DNA from: Acanthacorydalis orientalis
Taxonomy: Eukaryota > Arthropoda > Insecta > Megaloptera > Corydalidae
Direction: 5' to 3'
NCBI GenBank assembly: GCA_034766995.1
Contig: CM068318.1
Coordinates: 30,593,603 to 30,657,602, forward strand
DNA: 64,000 nt
Numbering within the stretch: the first letter of the stretch is position 1; each line of letters opens with the position of its first letter. The notes under the pieces were generated by a model that saw only the letters and a list, made by a program, of their open reading frames with translations, was not told the origin of the DNA and did no database searches. Positions 35,637 to 49,453 of the stretch are shown here, in pieces. A program made the translations under genes and the position numbers.

Positions 35637-35714
35637 TTCTTCCAGGAGGGAATCACGAAGCTGGAGAGACGTTGGAGCAAGTAAGTTGAGCTTCAAGAGA
35701 ATTATGTTAAAAAA
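35637..35714 (+). pseudogene. mariner-type C-terminal tail fragment
   Basis: Reads FFQEGITKLERRWSK, a stop, then VELQENYVKKK. This is the YVEK-ending type of mariner tail (F..GI.KL..RW.KC....G.YVEK). The similar tails at 40420-40700, 43416-43850 and 46170-46463 suggest one old lineage. Directly upstream, GCCTGTT and AACAGGC form a small perfect hairpin (35611-35633). Confidence 0.5.
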
Positions 35715-36935
35715 AAGTACACTTTGAAACTAAGGTGTTTTCTCTAGTGTCAACCAAGTTATTCTTCAAACCGCCCTCTTCAAGTTCAATGACTACCATT
35801 TTGTATTCGTCGACTTTTATTAATAAAAATCTTTCTAACAGTATCAATCTTTAGTTTCTTTTTGAATAAGTATCAATCGAATTGATTAATACATTACATT
35901 TATTTGGATTAATTTTTAGTTAATAATTCTTGTTATCTATTTATTATTTATAAATTATAGTAAATCATATATTATTTTTATATAGCTGGATTAAATTTGG
36001 AATATTCATTTTTCAAATGAACAACTAATTTCTGATGATTTAAAATATTATGTTTCCTTACTCTAGATTTCATTTCACTTCATTATGATCCATGATCGAT
36101 AATCCTAATGATACTATTTATTAATTTTGTCAATTATCCAGTTACTCTTGTGTAAAAAATTAATCTCTTTTTAATTCTATACACTCCCATAATATTACTA
36201 GATCCCTACTATGTTTACAGTGAAGCATTTGTTTTTCTACTTCAAAGCTGTAAAAATTTTTATGGGGAAAAGTTTTTACCATTGGATTAAAATATATTTA
36301 GTCACGTTTGATATGAAAAAAATTCGATTTTACTAGTTTCCTGAATATTTTTTGTGTTTTTCTTTATATATTGTTCGCTTGTTCCCGTTTACTTTATTAA
36401 CATATTTCTTCTTAATATACCTCTGCACCATTAAAACCTTAGTTTCTCAGCAACTTTTTCTTGTATTTCATTCGAAGATTAGAAATAATATTCAAGATAT
36501 GTCTATATTTTCGTATACGTATATTTTTACTATAAAATCAAAGCAGTATTACCGTCAACTTTGATTTGATTTTATCTAGATGAGCTTTTGTCTTTATACT
36601 TTTAATTCCACATCCAACCACGAAATGACTATTTTTTTATTAATTTTTGATGTTGTTTTTTCTTTTTAAACAAAATTATTAATACCTAACGTTCAGTTAT
36701 AATTTTTTCATTACACGATATTATTTTAATTAGATAAATCGCTTGATATCATAAAAAATTCCCATACATTATTTTTAAACTGTTGAAGATGCACGATGTA
36801 AATATCATATCTTCGTACAGTTAGTTAATTATGTGATTCGATTATTTTCTTCATAAGCGTGGTTTACGCTAATTGAGTAATTTAATATATTTTTCTAAAA
36901 AAGGCAAGTTTATAGATGAAATTAGTGTTGTAATT
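35715..36935. other. AT-rich stretch, no gene recognised
   Basis: The frame at 36352-36564 is hydrophobic, AT-driven and without motifs. Part of the Tc1 element continuing at 36936 may be hidden in the last 100 bases but is not readable. Confidence 0.5.
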
Positions 36936-37164
36936 ATTGATTGGCCAGGAAATTCTTCAAATATAAACCCAATCGAAAACATTAAGCGTGTTTATGAAGA
37001 TTTAAAATAGCAAAACATCTACCATTATAAGAGAACTTATAAAGGCTCTAATTAAAATATGGCACAGTAGCCCAATGATGAAAACGATAGTAGAAAACTA
37101 CACAAGGAGTATTTCACGTCATATAGAAGCACTTCTGATTCCTAAGGGTGGTGGTACAAAATAG
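36936..37164 (+). pseudogene. Tc1-like transposase, C-terminal fragment
   Basis: Reads IDWPGNSSNINPIENIKRVY, EDLK, then after a frame change TSTIIRELIKALIKIW, PMMKTIVENYTRSI and SRHIEALLIPKGGGTK before a stop at 37162-37164. The NPIEN block carries the catalytic glutamate of the DD34E triad, and the KGGGTKY-type ending is standard for Tc1. The first two catalytic residues and the DNA-binding part are not present. Only one frame change is needed over 75 residues, so it is less decayed than many neighbours. Confidence 0.82.
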
Positions 37165-37902
37165 TCATATTCGATTATTAATTTATATTTTGTTATAATA
37201 AACTTCATAATTTGATAATAACTTGTTTTTTTTTGTTTCCCAATACACAATATTAGCAAATATTAAAAAAATCTTGCAACAATTATATTCCTAACGAGTT
37301 ACCTCATCCAAAACGAACAAATCATTGATTTTTTGATTAGGTCTAATAATTTGGTAACAACTATATATATATATATACATATATGTACTCGTATATATGT
37401 ATGTATACAATCTAAGGTTATATGCTATAAATTATAGATTGTTCAAATATAAACTTTTATTTATACATTCCTCTCGTGTTTTGACATGAAAAATTAATTA
37501 CTATTATAATTTTGTGCAGCGTTGTATTTTTTAGTAATAATTTAATTTTAATTAAATTTAGTTTGAAATTTTTAATGTCAGGTTATCTATATATGTAATA
37601 ATATACTATATGTGTTAATTTTTTTAAACTTTATTGATTATAAAATATTGTTAAGAAATAAAGACGATGTGTACTATAATAAAAATTTAATAAATATAAT
37701 AAACTATATAACTAACATTATAAATATAAACGTTACACAATGTATTTGTAAATACTAAATACTATTGGAATAAATATTAAGAATCAGTTAAATATATGTA
37801 ATAAAAATATAGAAAAGAACGAGTGTTTTATACAATTATAAATAATTGAATTTAACTTAAAACACAATTACATATTTAACGAAGTCAGGAACAATTATTT
37901 AA

Positions 37903-37941
<39 letters not shown>

Positions 37942-38357
37942 CATACATATACAGGTATATGTACAGTCATTTAAAAGAGTTAAAATACGTAGTATTCTAC
38001 TAATTGGAAAAGTACAAACATGTTACAATGTTGGTATTGTTTGTATAGCGTCTTGGTTCTCAAAGATTTTTATTTGTTCTCCTTTTTTCTGTTGTTCCGA
38101 TAATGAACGTTCCACTCAATAATAATTTGCTTTTGAACACAAAGAATCAGAGAAGAATATAAATACATATTTTTCTGGTTCCATTGTTTTCTTTGTGCAA
38201 CGATTTTGCCAATTATCGCATTGTTATTCGACAAATCTTCATAATCGGAAACTGACGAGGAATTTCTGTAATGCCTATATTTCTTTTTAAATGTTATCTC
38301 TCGATTATTTAATACATAAATATATGCCTAATATTGCATATTCCATCGCTCTCTCTC

Positions 38358-38417
<60 letters not shown>

Positions 38418-38519
38418 CACTAAAATTCATATATGTATTATAGGGAATAAAATTTAATTCTACCGAAAAAGGAAATATTTATTTGCAAATATATGTATAT
38501 ATATACATACATACATATG

Positions 38520-38558
<39 letters not shown>

Positions 38559-38609
38559 TATACAACTGATAAAATATTTTCGTTAATATTCAAAAATATA
38601 ATGAGACAA

Positions 38610-38645
<36 letters not shown>

Positions 38646-39040
38646 ATGCTATAAGCCGATTAATTAATTTAATTAGGAACTAAATCAATGAATGTTTTCA
38701 ATCGACTAAAAAGTTCAGAATAATTAATTAAAAATGCTTTAAAATATATATATTTTTTTGATCAGGAGAAATATGTAAACGAATAATTTTTCAGTTTATA
38801 ACTAATATATTATAAATATTTTATTCATCTGTAAAATACCATTATTCAGCAAATTTTGAATTTTTATCAAGTTTTTCTTTATTTATTTTATTATACCGAT
38901 ATTGAATTACTTTATAAATGACACAACAGATATATATGAATCTATATTTTTTAAATTTAATAGAAAACAATGGAATAATGAATTATTTATGATCCTAATG
39001 GTCTTCATCATTTTACATAATCTGAATTTCTGTTTTGCAC
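37165..39040. other. AT-rich stretch with several TA tracts
   Basis: TA or TA/TATG tracts at about 37360-37410, 37905-37960, 38355-38415, 38480-38560 and 38610-38642. No gene seen. The stretch just after 37164 probably holds the rest of the Tc1 3' end. Confidence 0.6.
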
Positions 39041-39075
39041 TACCAGTTTCAGCACATGTGCTATCTTTGGATAAG
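39041..39075 (-). ncRNA. Hammerhead-like core, second copy (candidate)
   Basis: On the minus strand: CCAAAGATAGCACATGTGCT followed by GAAACTGGTAGTG. It matches the copy at 8349-8380 in layout, but the first box is further decayed (CCAAAGA). A GACCATTAGG segment follows, as at the first copy. Confidence 0.35.
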
Positions 39076-39199
39076 TTTTAAATAATGTACTTGTAGAGGA
39101 TATTTCAAACTTAGAATATATAAAAGGATGAAAACCAGCATGACAACGCATAAGTGAGATCACATGTATGAAATTATACAATATTCTTCTTAATAATAA

Positions 39200-39415
39200 A
39201 AACCTACATTTCTCGTCACTTTGTCAGCAAAATGGTAGTCTGTTGCCATCTAGGGAATATGGTGTGTATGGGAATTTTCATAATGGATAGGTTTCAAGTT
39301 TAATTCGTTACGTTCTTAGATCTTTTTTATGTTTAAATATATTATGCTGTAAAAGTCAACGAACAGAATTATCTTTCTATTTTCACGTCCATTTTGACGG
39401 GATATATACTAGTTA
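39200..39415 (+). repeat. Dispersed repeat T, copy 2
   Basis: Same blocks in the same order as 27228-27445, including AAAAACCTACATT, GGATAGGTTTCAAGTTTAATTC and GACGGGATATATACTAGTTA. Copy 2 has an extra segment (GTTGCCATCTAGGGAATATG) that copy 1 lacks. Confidence 0.75.
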
Positions 39416-40096
39416 CAATTGTAATCAGCTATAATTAGCAGTTTCAAAAACCCTATTCGACTTATCTTTATAAAAACGTGTAGTTTATAACATGTCTTCT
39501 TACAAAACCATATTGTATACACAAGGATTTATTCATCTAATTAAGTTTTCATAATTTTCATAAGGTTTTGAAGCGTTCTGAAAGTATTCATTTACTTATT
39601 TCATAAATATTGATAATTTATTGACATAAATATTGATAATTTATTGAGGAAAATATTTAAATTTTTTATCTACAAAAACACATTTTTGCTATTGAAGCAA
39701 TATGGTATTAATAAATTTCATCTTAAAAAATTGACTAGATACCTAAAAAATTTTGAGTTCTCTTTGGGTGTTTATTGAAGTATGTAGCTTGTTGATGTAA
39801 TGAAAAGAATAATAACCTTTAAGTTATATCTTAGCTTATAAACAAATAAAACTAATATAGTACACTTCCAGATTTAGAGCCTCAAAAGTCGGTATGCTCT
39901 TTAATAGAGATCCATAACACAGAGCATAAATTTGAAATAGGTTTAAGTTTTGAAGCTGCGTATGCTGCGCTTCTAAGAAATCAGACTCATTTTTAGGAAT
40001 TAATGTTGGATAGCACTTTCCATCTTTTGTTTTAACTTTTGTATATGTTTATATTAATTGAAAAATTTAGTGCACAAATACTTGCAACATAAATTT
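39416..40096. other. AT-rich spacer, nothing recognised
   Basis: A 28-bp near-perfect tandem duplication (ATAAATATTGATAATTTATTGA) lies near 39603-39650. No coding signal. Confidence 0.5.
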
Positions 40097-40390
40097 TTTC
40101 TCAATTATGTAAAATAAAAATGAATATAAACTAATTACCAGAAATGTCAAATAATGCCAACAGGCTCCGACGATGTAAAAAATCAATGCTGAATATGGTA
40201 TGAAAATCGAGTTGTACTCGCATGTTAATTAAAACGCACATTTTTATTAGCCAAAATGCATTTCGAATAATAATTCTGAACCCTATAAGCCAAGAGCTAT
40301 TTTTATAATAAATACTGTAACGGGTGCCAATTACACATTTTTATTAATTAATCATCCACCCCCTACATAGACATGATCTGTCACTAAGAT
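40097..40390 (+). repeat. Dispersed repeat U, copy 1
   Basis: Matches 40997-41285 in the same orientation with an offset of about 900 bp. Shared blocks are CTAATTAC, AATGCTGAA, TTGTACTCGCA-GTT, TTAAAACGCACATTTT and ATTCTG.CCTA-AAG. It directly precedes the mariner tail at 40420. Confidence 0.8.
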
Positions 40391-40419
40391 TTTTTTTTAT
40401 TTTTTGAATTATTAAACGA

Positions 40420-40700
40420 AAAGTTAGGAAGACAAAAGTTTCTCTTTAATAAAGAGGTCTTTAAAATGGTGAAAGAGTGGTAGAAACCCAAAAGTTTTTC
40501 TCGGAACGGAATATTAACCTTAATAAACTTTTGACTATGTACATAAAAGATGGATGGTTGGTTGGTTATTTGGGGTTAATGGGCGCATCGATAACTAAGG
40601 TAATGATTGCTCGAATGCAAATACAAGATAAAAACATATTCGTTCGTGCACTAGCGTTCAAATCACTCTTATAGAAGTTGAAAATTATTATGTAGAAATA
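40420..40700 (+). pseudogene. mariner C-terminal tail, interrupted by repeat S
   Basis: Reads LGRQKFLFNKEVFKMVKEW, a stop, KPKSFSRNGILTLIN, then is interrupted by repeat S (40547-40672) and resumes with VENYYVE. The match to the tail at 46170-46463 continues after the coding part into the 3' flank (TCAATCAAGTTATTGGCATTTA against TCAATAAAGTTAATGACATTTA), so they are copies of one element. The plus-strand frame at 40477-40674 mixes both. Confidence 0.6.
40547..40672 (+). repeat. Short interspersed repeat S, inserted copy
   Basis: GATGGTTGGTTGGTTATTTG, AATGGGCGCATCGATAACTA and GCGTTCAAATCACTC line up with 26034-26157. It sits inside a mariner tail, whose sequence resumes on the far side, so this repeat moved. 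ATA occurs at both edges and may be a short target duplication. GCGCCC is decayed here (GATTGCTCG). Confidence 0.68.
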
Positions 40701-40996
40701 TCTTATATATAAAATATTTATTTTAGTTCTTAAATATCTTTTTACTTTTGAAGTAGTCTTTGTATAAAATTATTTTTTTCTATTCAATCAAGTTATTGGC
40801 ATTTAAAATAGTAAATAATTTCAACTCCTTCTCTTTCTCTCTCTTTATATTGCTGCCGACTAAAGGAAAAATAGTACTTTAATAAATTCATAATGTTGTC
40901 TTTAAATATATATTTTAATATGTAAAAACAATATATGTATTTTTGAATTATATTGATAATTTGATATAGCATAAATATTTTTAATATATATATATA

Positions 40997-41285
40997 TTCT
41001 CAATTTTTCTATATTAAAACCAAAATCGACTAATTACTTGAAATGTCAAACAATTCTCACAGTTTCAGACAATATGAAAAATCGATGCTGAACATGATTC
41101 GAAAATCCAATTGTACTCGCACGTTCAGTTAAAACGCACATTTTGATTAGTAAAAATAATTTTTCAACCGTGATTCTGTCCTAAAAGTCAAGTAATGTTT
41201 TTCTAATAAATATTTTATACTGTGGCATTAATGCATTTTCACATTTTATATTTACGTCAATTTTAATATAGGCCTGTATCAAAAA
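40997..41285 (+). repeat. Dispersed repeat U, copy 2
   Basis: Second copy of the segment at 40097-40390, with comparable divergence along its length. No terminal repeats seen. Confidence 0.8.
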
Positions 41286-43135
<1,850 letters not shown>

Positions 43136-43415
43136 CATGTTTTTAAAGTAAGATTTATTATGTAATTACCGCCGATTAAATATCAATAATGACAAAATAG
43201 GCTAGTCATCACCCATTTTGTTGTCCTTGGATTTTTGTTGAATATCACATGTTAGTGATTTATAATAAGTGCAAAAATAAATAATCCCACTAACTGTAAG
43301 GTTCGTGCTTTCCGATTTTTATTAGTAAAAACAATAGTGCCCCTGAAACTCACAAGCAACTGTCTAGTATATGGTCAAGTGAGTGATATTAAAGTTAGGC
43401 AATACTGACATTTAT
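43136..43415. other. Possible 5' part of a decayed mariner
   Basis: Less AT-rich than average and directly upstream of a mariner pseudogene. PETHKQLSSIWSSE can be read, but I cannot place it. Confidence 0.35.
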
Positions 43416-43850
43416 TTAAAGAGGGGAGAAGCATATTCACGACGAAGACCGTAGTGAATTTCCAGAAATTTCAAGGTCAGTGATTTATGACATTGTGACA
43501 GAAAAACTAGGCTACAAAAAACTATGTGCCAGATGGTTACCAAAAATCTTAACCGATGCACACAATTAGAAACGTTTGGATTCCTCTAAGAATTTCCGAA
43601 ACTCCAGGAAAATGAAATAGACGACTTTTTAACCTTATTGAGATGAAACTTAGATTTCCTACACAAATGTCGAATCAAAGCAACAGTCAATGAATCGATG
43701 ACAGGTGCTACCAATGGTTTCAGAATACAGACAGTGTATTTCTTCGACACGATAATAAGGAAGCTGCTATCATCATACCAAAAACGCATAAAAGTCAGTG
43801 GTAGCTATGTAAAAAAATATTGTATATTTGTACATTTCTTTTGCCTGTAA
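43416..43850 (+). pseudogene. Internally deleted mariner transposase (YVEK type)
   Basis: Starts at a linker-like HIHDEDRSEF, jumps to EISRSVIYDIVTEKLGYKKL, CARWLPKILTDAHN (second helix-turn-helix and the block before the catalytic domain), KRLDSSKNF, then ESKQQSMNR-like residues from beyond the first aspartate. Another jump leads to QTVYFFDTIIRKLLSSYQKR, VSGSYVKK, the C-terminal tail. The catalytic middle is missing. Order and wording fit a mariner of the SRSVLYEIVTE group. Two deletions and several frame changes. Confidence 0.65.
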
Positions 43851-43917
43851 TAAATCGTTTTTATCATTGATGGATTTTTCTAATTACTGAACGGATCTTA
43901 CTTTAAAAACTCTTTCC

Positions 43918-43920
<3 letters not shown>

Positions 43921-43989
<69 letters not shown>
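43921..43989. repeat. (TA)n tract left of the MITE
   Basis: About 34 TA units ending exactly where the inverted-repeat element begins. Confidence 0.95.
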
Positions 43990-43991
<2 letters not shown>

Positions 43992-44262
43992 AGGTGGCTA
44001 TAAGAAGCAGACTTAAGTCCGGAAGTGGAGGGGGCAACGACAATTAGTTGTTCGAGTTTCACTCGGTGATTTCTGCGTGGAACGCATTGCGCATATAAAA
44101 ACACGTGGTCGAGGTTGTTATGGTACCGAAAATTTTGCGCATCGCTATCACGCAGAATGTCCCTTATTTTACTATTAGCGCCGCCATTTCCGCGATTTCC
44201 GAGTTTTATAAATTCACTACAATAGGCAACCGGGCGAGTTAAGTCTCCTTATAGCCTCCTTG
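43990..44262. mobile_element. 273-bp G+C-rich MITE inserted in a TA tract
   Basis: The left end is CAAGGTGGCTATAAGAAGCA followed by GACTTAA; the inverted right end is CAAGGAGGCTATAAGGAGAC then TTAA. The 26-bp ends match except for a few bases and a 2-bp gap. Both sides are TA-type repeats, consistent with a TA target. The interior has no open frame spanning it and is strikingly richer in G+C than the rest of the region. No transposase source is visible in this window, and I do not recognise the terminal sequence. The minus-strand frame at 43898-44104 is not a gene. Confidence 0.82.
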
Positions 44263-44285
44263 ATATATGTATGTATGTATGTATG

Positions 44286-44336
<51 letters not shown>

Positions 44337-44343
44337 ATATATC
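44263..44343. repeat. (TATG)n and (TA)n tract right of the MITE
   Basis: Seven or so TATG units, then TA, then a few TG units. Confidence 0.95.
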
Positions 44344-45149
44344 CATATACAGAGAAAAATAGATAGTACTTTAAAAATTACAATAATAGTGTTTTAATTA
44401 TCGATTCATCCTTTTAAACGAATTTTAATCCAAATTTCTTATGTCAAAAAATGGAAACACGAGTTAACAAGACTATAATATACAATAACTAAAAATATAC
44501 ACAATTTTTGTATATACAATACAATATCTATACAATATTTTTCTTAAAAATATCCATCCCAAAACGGAAAGAAATTAATAATATCCTAGTTCTCTAGGTT
44601 ATGATTTTCTTTCTCAGCAATAATATTGATAAAGAAAAAAAGGGAGACTATGCAAAATCAGATCATTATAGAAATTTATTAAGCGACTTATAAGATTATA
44701 TATATTGCATCAATTAGAGAGAAAAATGATCTGCCAATAAAAATATTTGTGTAATAGAATCATTCTAATCTTCAAAATATTAGACTAAAAATATATATCT
44801 TTTTTTGTTTAAAAATATATTAACATTTTTATATCTTCATTCTATTGTCGCATTTATTGATAAACAATATTTGTTTTAGATTTTTTAATTGGATCATACA
44901 GGAATTGACGCAAAATTTTAATTACGAATGTATTTTTTTAAAGAAGTTTCAGTAAAAAATTATTAAAATTTAATATTTGTTAAGACTTCTCAATAATAAA
45001 GAACAGGTCGTGGAATAAAAAGTTTTTAGACAGAAGTCTACAAATTGGACTTTTCAAATTTCAGGTTATGAAAAAAAGTGGTTATTCAAATATCTAAAAA
45101 CTGATTTGACAGAAACCAATGACTTTTCATAAATGATATATATTAGTAG
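44344..45149. other. AT-rich spacer
   Basis: GATCATTATAGAAATTTATTAAG at 44661 resembles sequence downstream of the hammerhead-like motif at 8349, so a decayed copy of that repeat may lie here. Nothing else. Confidence 0.4.
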
Positions 45150-45152
45150 TAA

Positions 45153-45219
<67 letters not shown>

Positions 45220-45252
45220 GTGTATGTATATATATATATATATATGTATATG

Positions 45253-45288
<36 letters not shown>

Positions 45289-45355
45289 GTATTATATATA
45301 TATATATGTATATGTATTATATATATGTATGTATATATACATACATATATACTAA
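45150..45355. repeat. TA/TATG microsatellite with higher-order repeats
   Basis: TA tract in which a TATGTATATGTATTATATA unit recurs three times, showing internal duplication of the array. Confidence 0.95.
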
Positions 45356-45797
45356 ATTACTAAGATTTATATTTAAAATATTCAAAATAGTAATACTGGT
45401 TAAATGTATACATACCTTTTGATTACAGTTACGCATGTCATTTAAAATGAACACAAACCATTCAAAATCACACCACACATATTCACAACTTGACTAGAAG
45501 AAATTTATTATTAACTCAATATGAAACACGAACCGAAAAAACTCACTGATTAGTTAATCTTTTATGGATTTTGTACTGAATTTTATTATATAAATAGTCC
45601 ATTTTTATTTGACAACTTGTACCAGAAATACATTTTAATACACTGATAATTCAGCTACATTGATTACACAACTATATCTAAATTTAATTCGATGGGCAAT
45701 GCATGCGCAGTGCGCAACGAATAAATATTGTTTACTGCTTTGATTAAATAACATGTTTTGTTACATATTAAAAATACAACGAAATGTGACAAATATG

Positions 45798-45847
<50 letters not shown>

Positions 45848-46169
45848 ACAAAGGAAAAAATTAAAACAAATCGTAATTACGAGGGAAAGCCAAAAAGGAT
45901 GCAGGTATTTAAAAATTGCATTGAAAAGATATTCTAGATAAAGGATTTTTATTCACATCATTTTTCTATAAAATTCCCGTTAATTTATTTACTGTTATTT
46001 CAAACCTTTATAATCGTTTGGATTCTGTCCTGTAAGAAAGGTTTTAGTATTGCTCAGCTGCTCTGGCAGTATATTTTTCGCATGGATAGTAAAATACATC
46101 AGTGTAGTAAATATGTAGGTTTTGAACTCGTGGAATACCCACCATTTATTAGTACATTTATTAGTATGC
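45356..46169. other. AT-rich spacer with one TA tract
   Basis: TA tract at 45802-45850. A GGCAATGCATGCGCAGTGCG patch at 45693-45712 is unexplained. No gene seen. Confidence 0.5.
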
Positions 46170-46463
46170 CCACCATCTATTTTTTGGATTTAGGAAGACA
46201 CAAAGTTCTTTTTAATAAGTAGGTCATTAATGTGGTGCGACAGTGGTTGATGTAAGATACTAAAAAGCTTCTTACTAGATGAATTTAAAGTCTCACTAAA
46301 TTTTTGACTTAGTGCACAGAATTAAAAGAGATATGTAGAAAAATGACTAAAGATCCTTATATAGAATATTTTTTTTACTTCTATTTTTGAACTAGCCTTT
46401 CTATGGAATACTTTTTTTGTGTTCAATAAAGTTAATGACATTTATGATAAAACAGTAAAAAAT
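46170..46463 (+). pseudogene. mariner C-terminal tail and 3' flank (YVEK type)
   Basis: Pieces: FLDLGRHKVLFN, VINVVRQWL, a stop-rich KKLLTR segment and TELKEICRK ending near 46345, then a 3' flank shared with 40700-40800. It ends at the target TA of the full-length family A mariner at 46468, so the younger element inserted immediately beside or into it. Confidence 0.55.
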
Positions 46464-46467
46464 ATTA

Positions 46468-47745
46468 TTTGGTTGTTAGGAAAATAATTACGGGTTTTAT
46501 TCTGAATTTCAACCTTCAATTTTTTCAATAAAATTGTCATTTCATCGTGTTCATGCTAATATCAATTTAAAGTACATTTTTCGGTATATGCTTTGGTAAC
46601 ATCGACTTTGGTTTCATTATTAACTTTGCAATTGGGCTATTGAATTAAAAATGAAAAAGAAGCAAATGACAGTAAAATTCTTGTATGAGTTCAAAACGGG
46701 TGGATAAAGAAAGCAGAAACTGCTCGTAAACTAAACGATGATTTTAGTGTGGGTACTGTTAAAAAACGTACGGTGCAATGCTAGTTCCAAAAATTTCGTG
46801 CTGGAGACGAGAGCCTTGAATATGAAAAAGGTCGCGGGCTTCGTTCGTCAGTTCATAATAAGCAACTGAAGATGTTAATTGAATCAGAACCACACACAAC
46901 AATTGGAGAGCTTGAACAAAAGCTTGATATTAATCATCCAACAATTCTGGACCACGCAGAACAACTATGAAAATTAAAAAATCTGGAAAAATGGATACTA
47001 CATGAACTGAGTGAAAACCAAAATAATCGCCATTAGAAAGTTTGTTCTACGCTTCGTTTACGCAATAGAAACGATCCATTGCTCGATTGTATGGTAACGT
47101 ACGACGAAAAGTGGATCCTTTACGATAACAGAAAGCGGTTTTCAAAATAGTTGGACAAAAATGAAGCGCCACAGCATTTCGTATCCTAAATTAGACAAAA
47201 ATAAAAGTATTATTACAATTTGGTGGTCTGTGCTCGGTATATTCCACTACGACTTTTTGAATTCTGAAGAAACCAATGCAGCTGAGAGTTATTGTCAAGA
47301 AATTGACAAAATGCACCACAATGTGCAAGAAACGTAACGTATAGTCCACCGCACTGATCAATCGAAAAGGTCCAATCCTGCTGCACGACAATGCCTGACC
47401 ATACGTTGCACGATTAACTCTCAAAAAGTTGAATGATTTGGGCTATGAAACATTACCTCATTCACTATAATCTCCAAACATCTCGCCAACAGATTATCAC
47501 TTCTTTAACATTTCGATAATTTCTTACAGAGTAAGACCCTTAACAACCAAGCTGCTGTCAAAAGTGCATTTCGAAATTTTATCAGCTCCAGAACGACGAT
47601 TTTTTATACTACCGGCATGCATAAACTTATAATTAATTGTAAAAAGGGGGATTCTAGTGATGCATATTTTGGTTAATAAAGTTATAAGCTGAAAAAAATG
47701 TATTTGAATTTGAAGGTTATAAACCGACATTATTTTTCTACCAAC

Positions 47746-47749
<4 letters not shown>
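46468..47749 (+). mobile_element. Family A mariner, full-length reference copy (1282 bp)
   Basis: The ends are TTTGGTTGTTAGGAAAATAA and, inverted, TTAGGTTGGTAGAAAAATAA, with TA on both sides (46466-46467 and 47750-47751). It is the only copy in the window that keeps the region between the DNA-binding domain and the last 60 bp, and it therefore defines what the other copies have lost. The terminal sequence is close to the cecropia subfamily, to which human Hsmar1 also belongs. The right side runs into a TA tract. Confidence 0.9.
46651..47676 (+). pseudogene. cecropia-like mariner transposase pseudogene, DD34D
   Basis: Start ATG at 46651, original stop at 47674-47676 (about 342 codons, a normal mariner length). 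Readable in order: FLYEFKTGG; KQKLLVN after a frameshift; VGTVKKRTVQ; LQKFRAGDESLE-like; QLKMLIESEP; HPTILDHAEQL; LEKWILHELSENQNN; TYDEKWILYDNRK with the first aspartate; KNEAPQHFVS; WWSVLGIFHYDFLNSEE; YCQEIDKMHHN; LLHDNA with the second aspartate; SPNISPTDYHFF with the third. The last two are 34 residues apart. All three catalytic aspartates survive, but there are at least six stops and several frameshifts. The minus-strand frames at 47191-47424 and 47524-47730 are shadows. Confidence 0.88.

Positions 47750-47796
<47 letters not shown>
47750..47796. repeat. (TA)n tract at the mariner's right end
   Basis: Begins with the target TA itself. Confidence 0.95.
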
Positions 47797-47800
<4 letters not shown>

Positions 47801-48749
47801 TATTTTGTTTTTGATTAAAGAACAGTAAGTAATTTAATGAATTTGTAATGTTTTCATTAAAATATAGATTTAAATTTCTAACTTTAATATAATTTGGAAT
47901 TATACTAATATTTTTATAATGAAGTTATTTTCAATTTCCTCTAATGGAGAAACTTGCAACACTATAAAAATAAGGATAAGTTATTGAGTAGTTTTTTCTT
48001 CGCTAACTCAAATTAAACTCAATGCATAGTACAGTCTTCTAAATTTTGTTTATTAATTATAGCTAAAATTTCTTCAATTTAATTATAACTAAAAGTTCAT
48101 ATTTTTTAGTAGCCAAAACTGTTCAAATTATTTTTCTTAAAAATATACATCTGAGTAATAAAAAGAAATAAAATATTTCAAACATATATATCAGCATACA
48201 GTATTAAAAATATAGATTTTTTAAATATTTATAAATACTAATTATTGAACAAACTAACATATAGTAAAATACTAGTTCATCCCAAGTTTTAAATATGACA
48301 GATTTTCTAATTACGTTAACTACATCTATATTAGTTATTAAGACATTCATAGGTGCAATTATAATTATTTCGTTTGCTAAATTAGAGTAGATAAAAAACT
48401 ATAAGTCTATTATCAAAACTAAGCAAAAAGTATAGTTAGAAAAATATTCTTACGAATTTTTAGTTTAGTGTATATTTATATGGCAATTTTCACATTAGTA
48501 GCAATTATCTAACATTAGTAGTAGGTCATATTTAGATTTTTTTAAACAATTCTTCAAAAATAACTGTTCAAAAAACAAATCATTGAAAATACAAATCTAT
48601 GAAAATATAACACATAACAACACATAAATATTCCTATGGACTTCTATATGTGACCTTCACAGACAGATATCTTTCTCGGTGATTATTATTTTCGAAAAAT
48701 CTCCTATTTGTTACTCTTTGACTTTTGATCTAATAAATTTTTGTAACAT

Positions 48750-48811
<62 letters not shown>

Positions 48812-49405
48812 ATCATATATCATTCAAAAAAGAATTCATTTCTTTAGAGAACTAGACTAAGACTATTTATTTAACTTGTTTGATTTATCAAAGGACTTCC
48901 AAGAGAAAATCAGTTGTCAATAATTACTGTTTTTAAGTAAATATCAGTTAATGAGCAAATGTTTCAACACACTATGTTTGTTAACATGCATGTGTGCAGG
49001 GTCATTCCAGTATCTTTTGTTGACACTGTTTTACACTGTAAAACAATATAATCTTTCAGAAGTAGAGCTTGACCACTGGAACTAGTTTAATAAGATTTTC
49101 AAACTAGTTTGATTGTGTTCATTAAACAATGTTGTCAAATTAAATTATTTACAGTCTGATTGCTGGTAGTTCAATATACTAAATTGTTTTCAATGTTGAT
49201 TATACAAAGGTTAAGTTTTAATTCATTTTCTGGATAAATATTTAATTTCATTTAATATTTGATTAGTTTTATTCTCGGAAATGTAATACCTCAAAACTGT
49301 TAACGGATTTTTAGTACAAAAATATTCATTTTTGTCGAATTTTGAAAAGTAAGTTTTCTTAATTAATACAAAATTGTTGAAAAATAATAATATTTAGATA
49401 TACAA

Positions 49406-49453
<48 letters not shown>

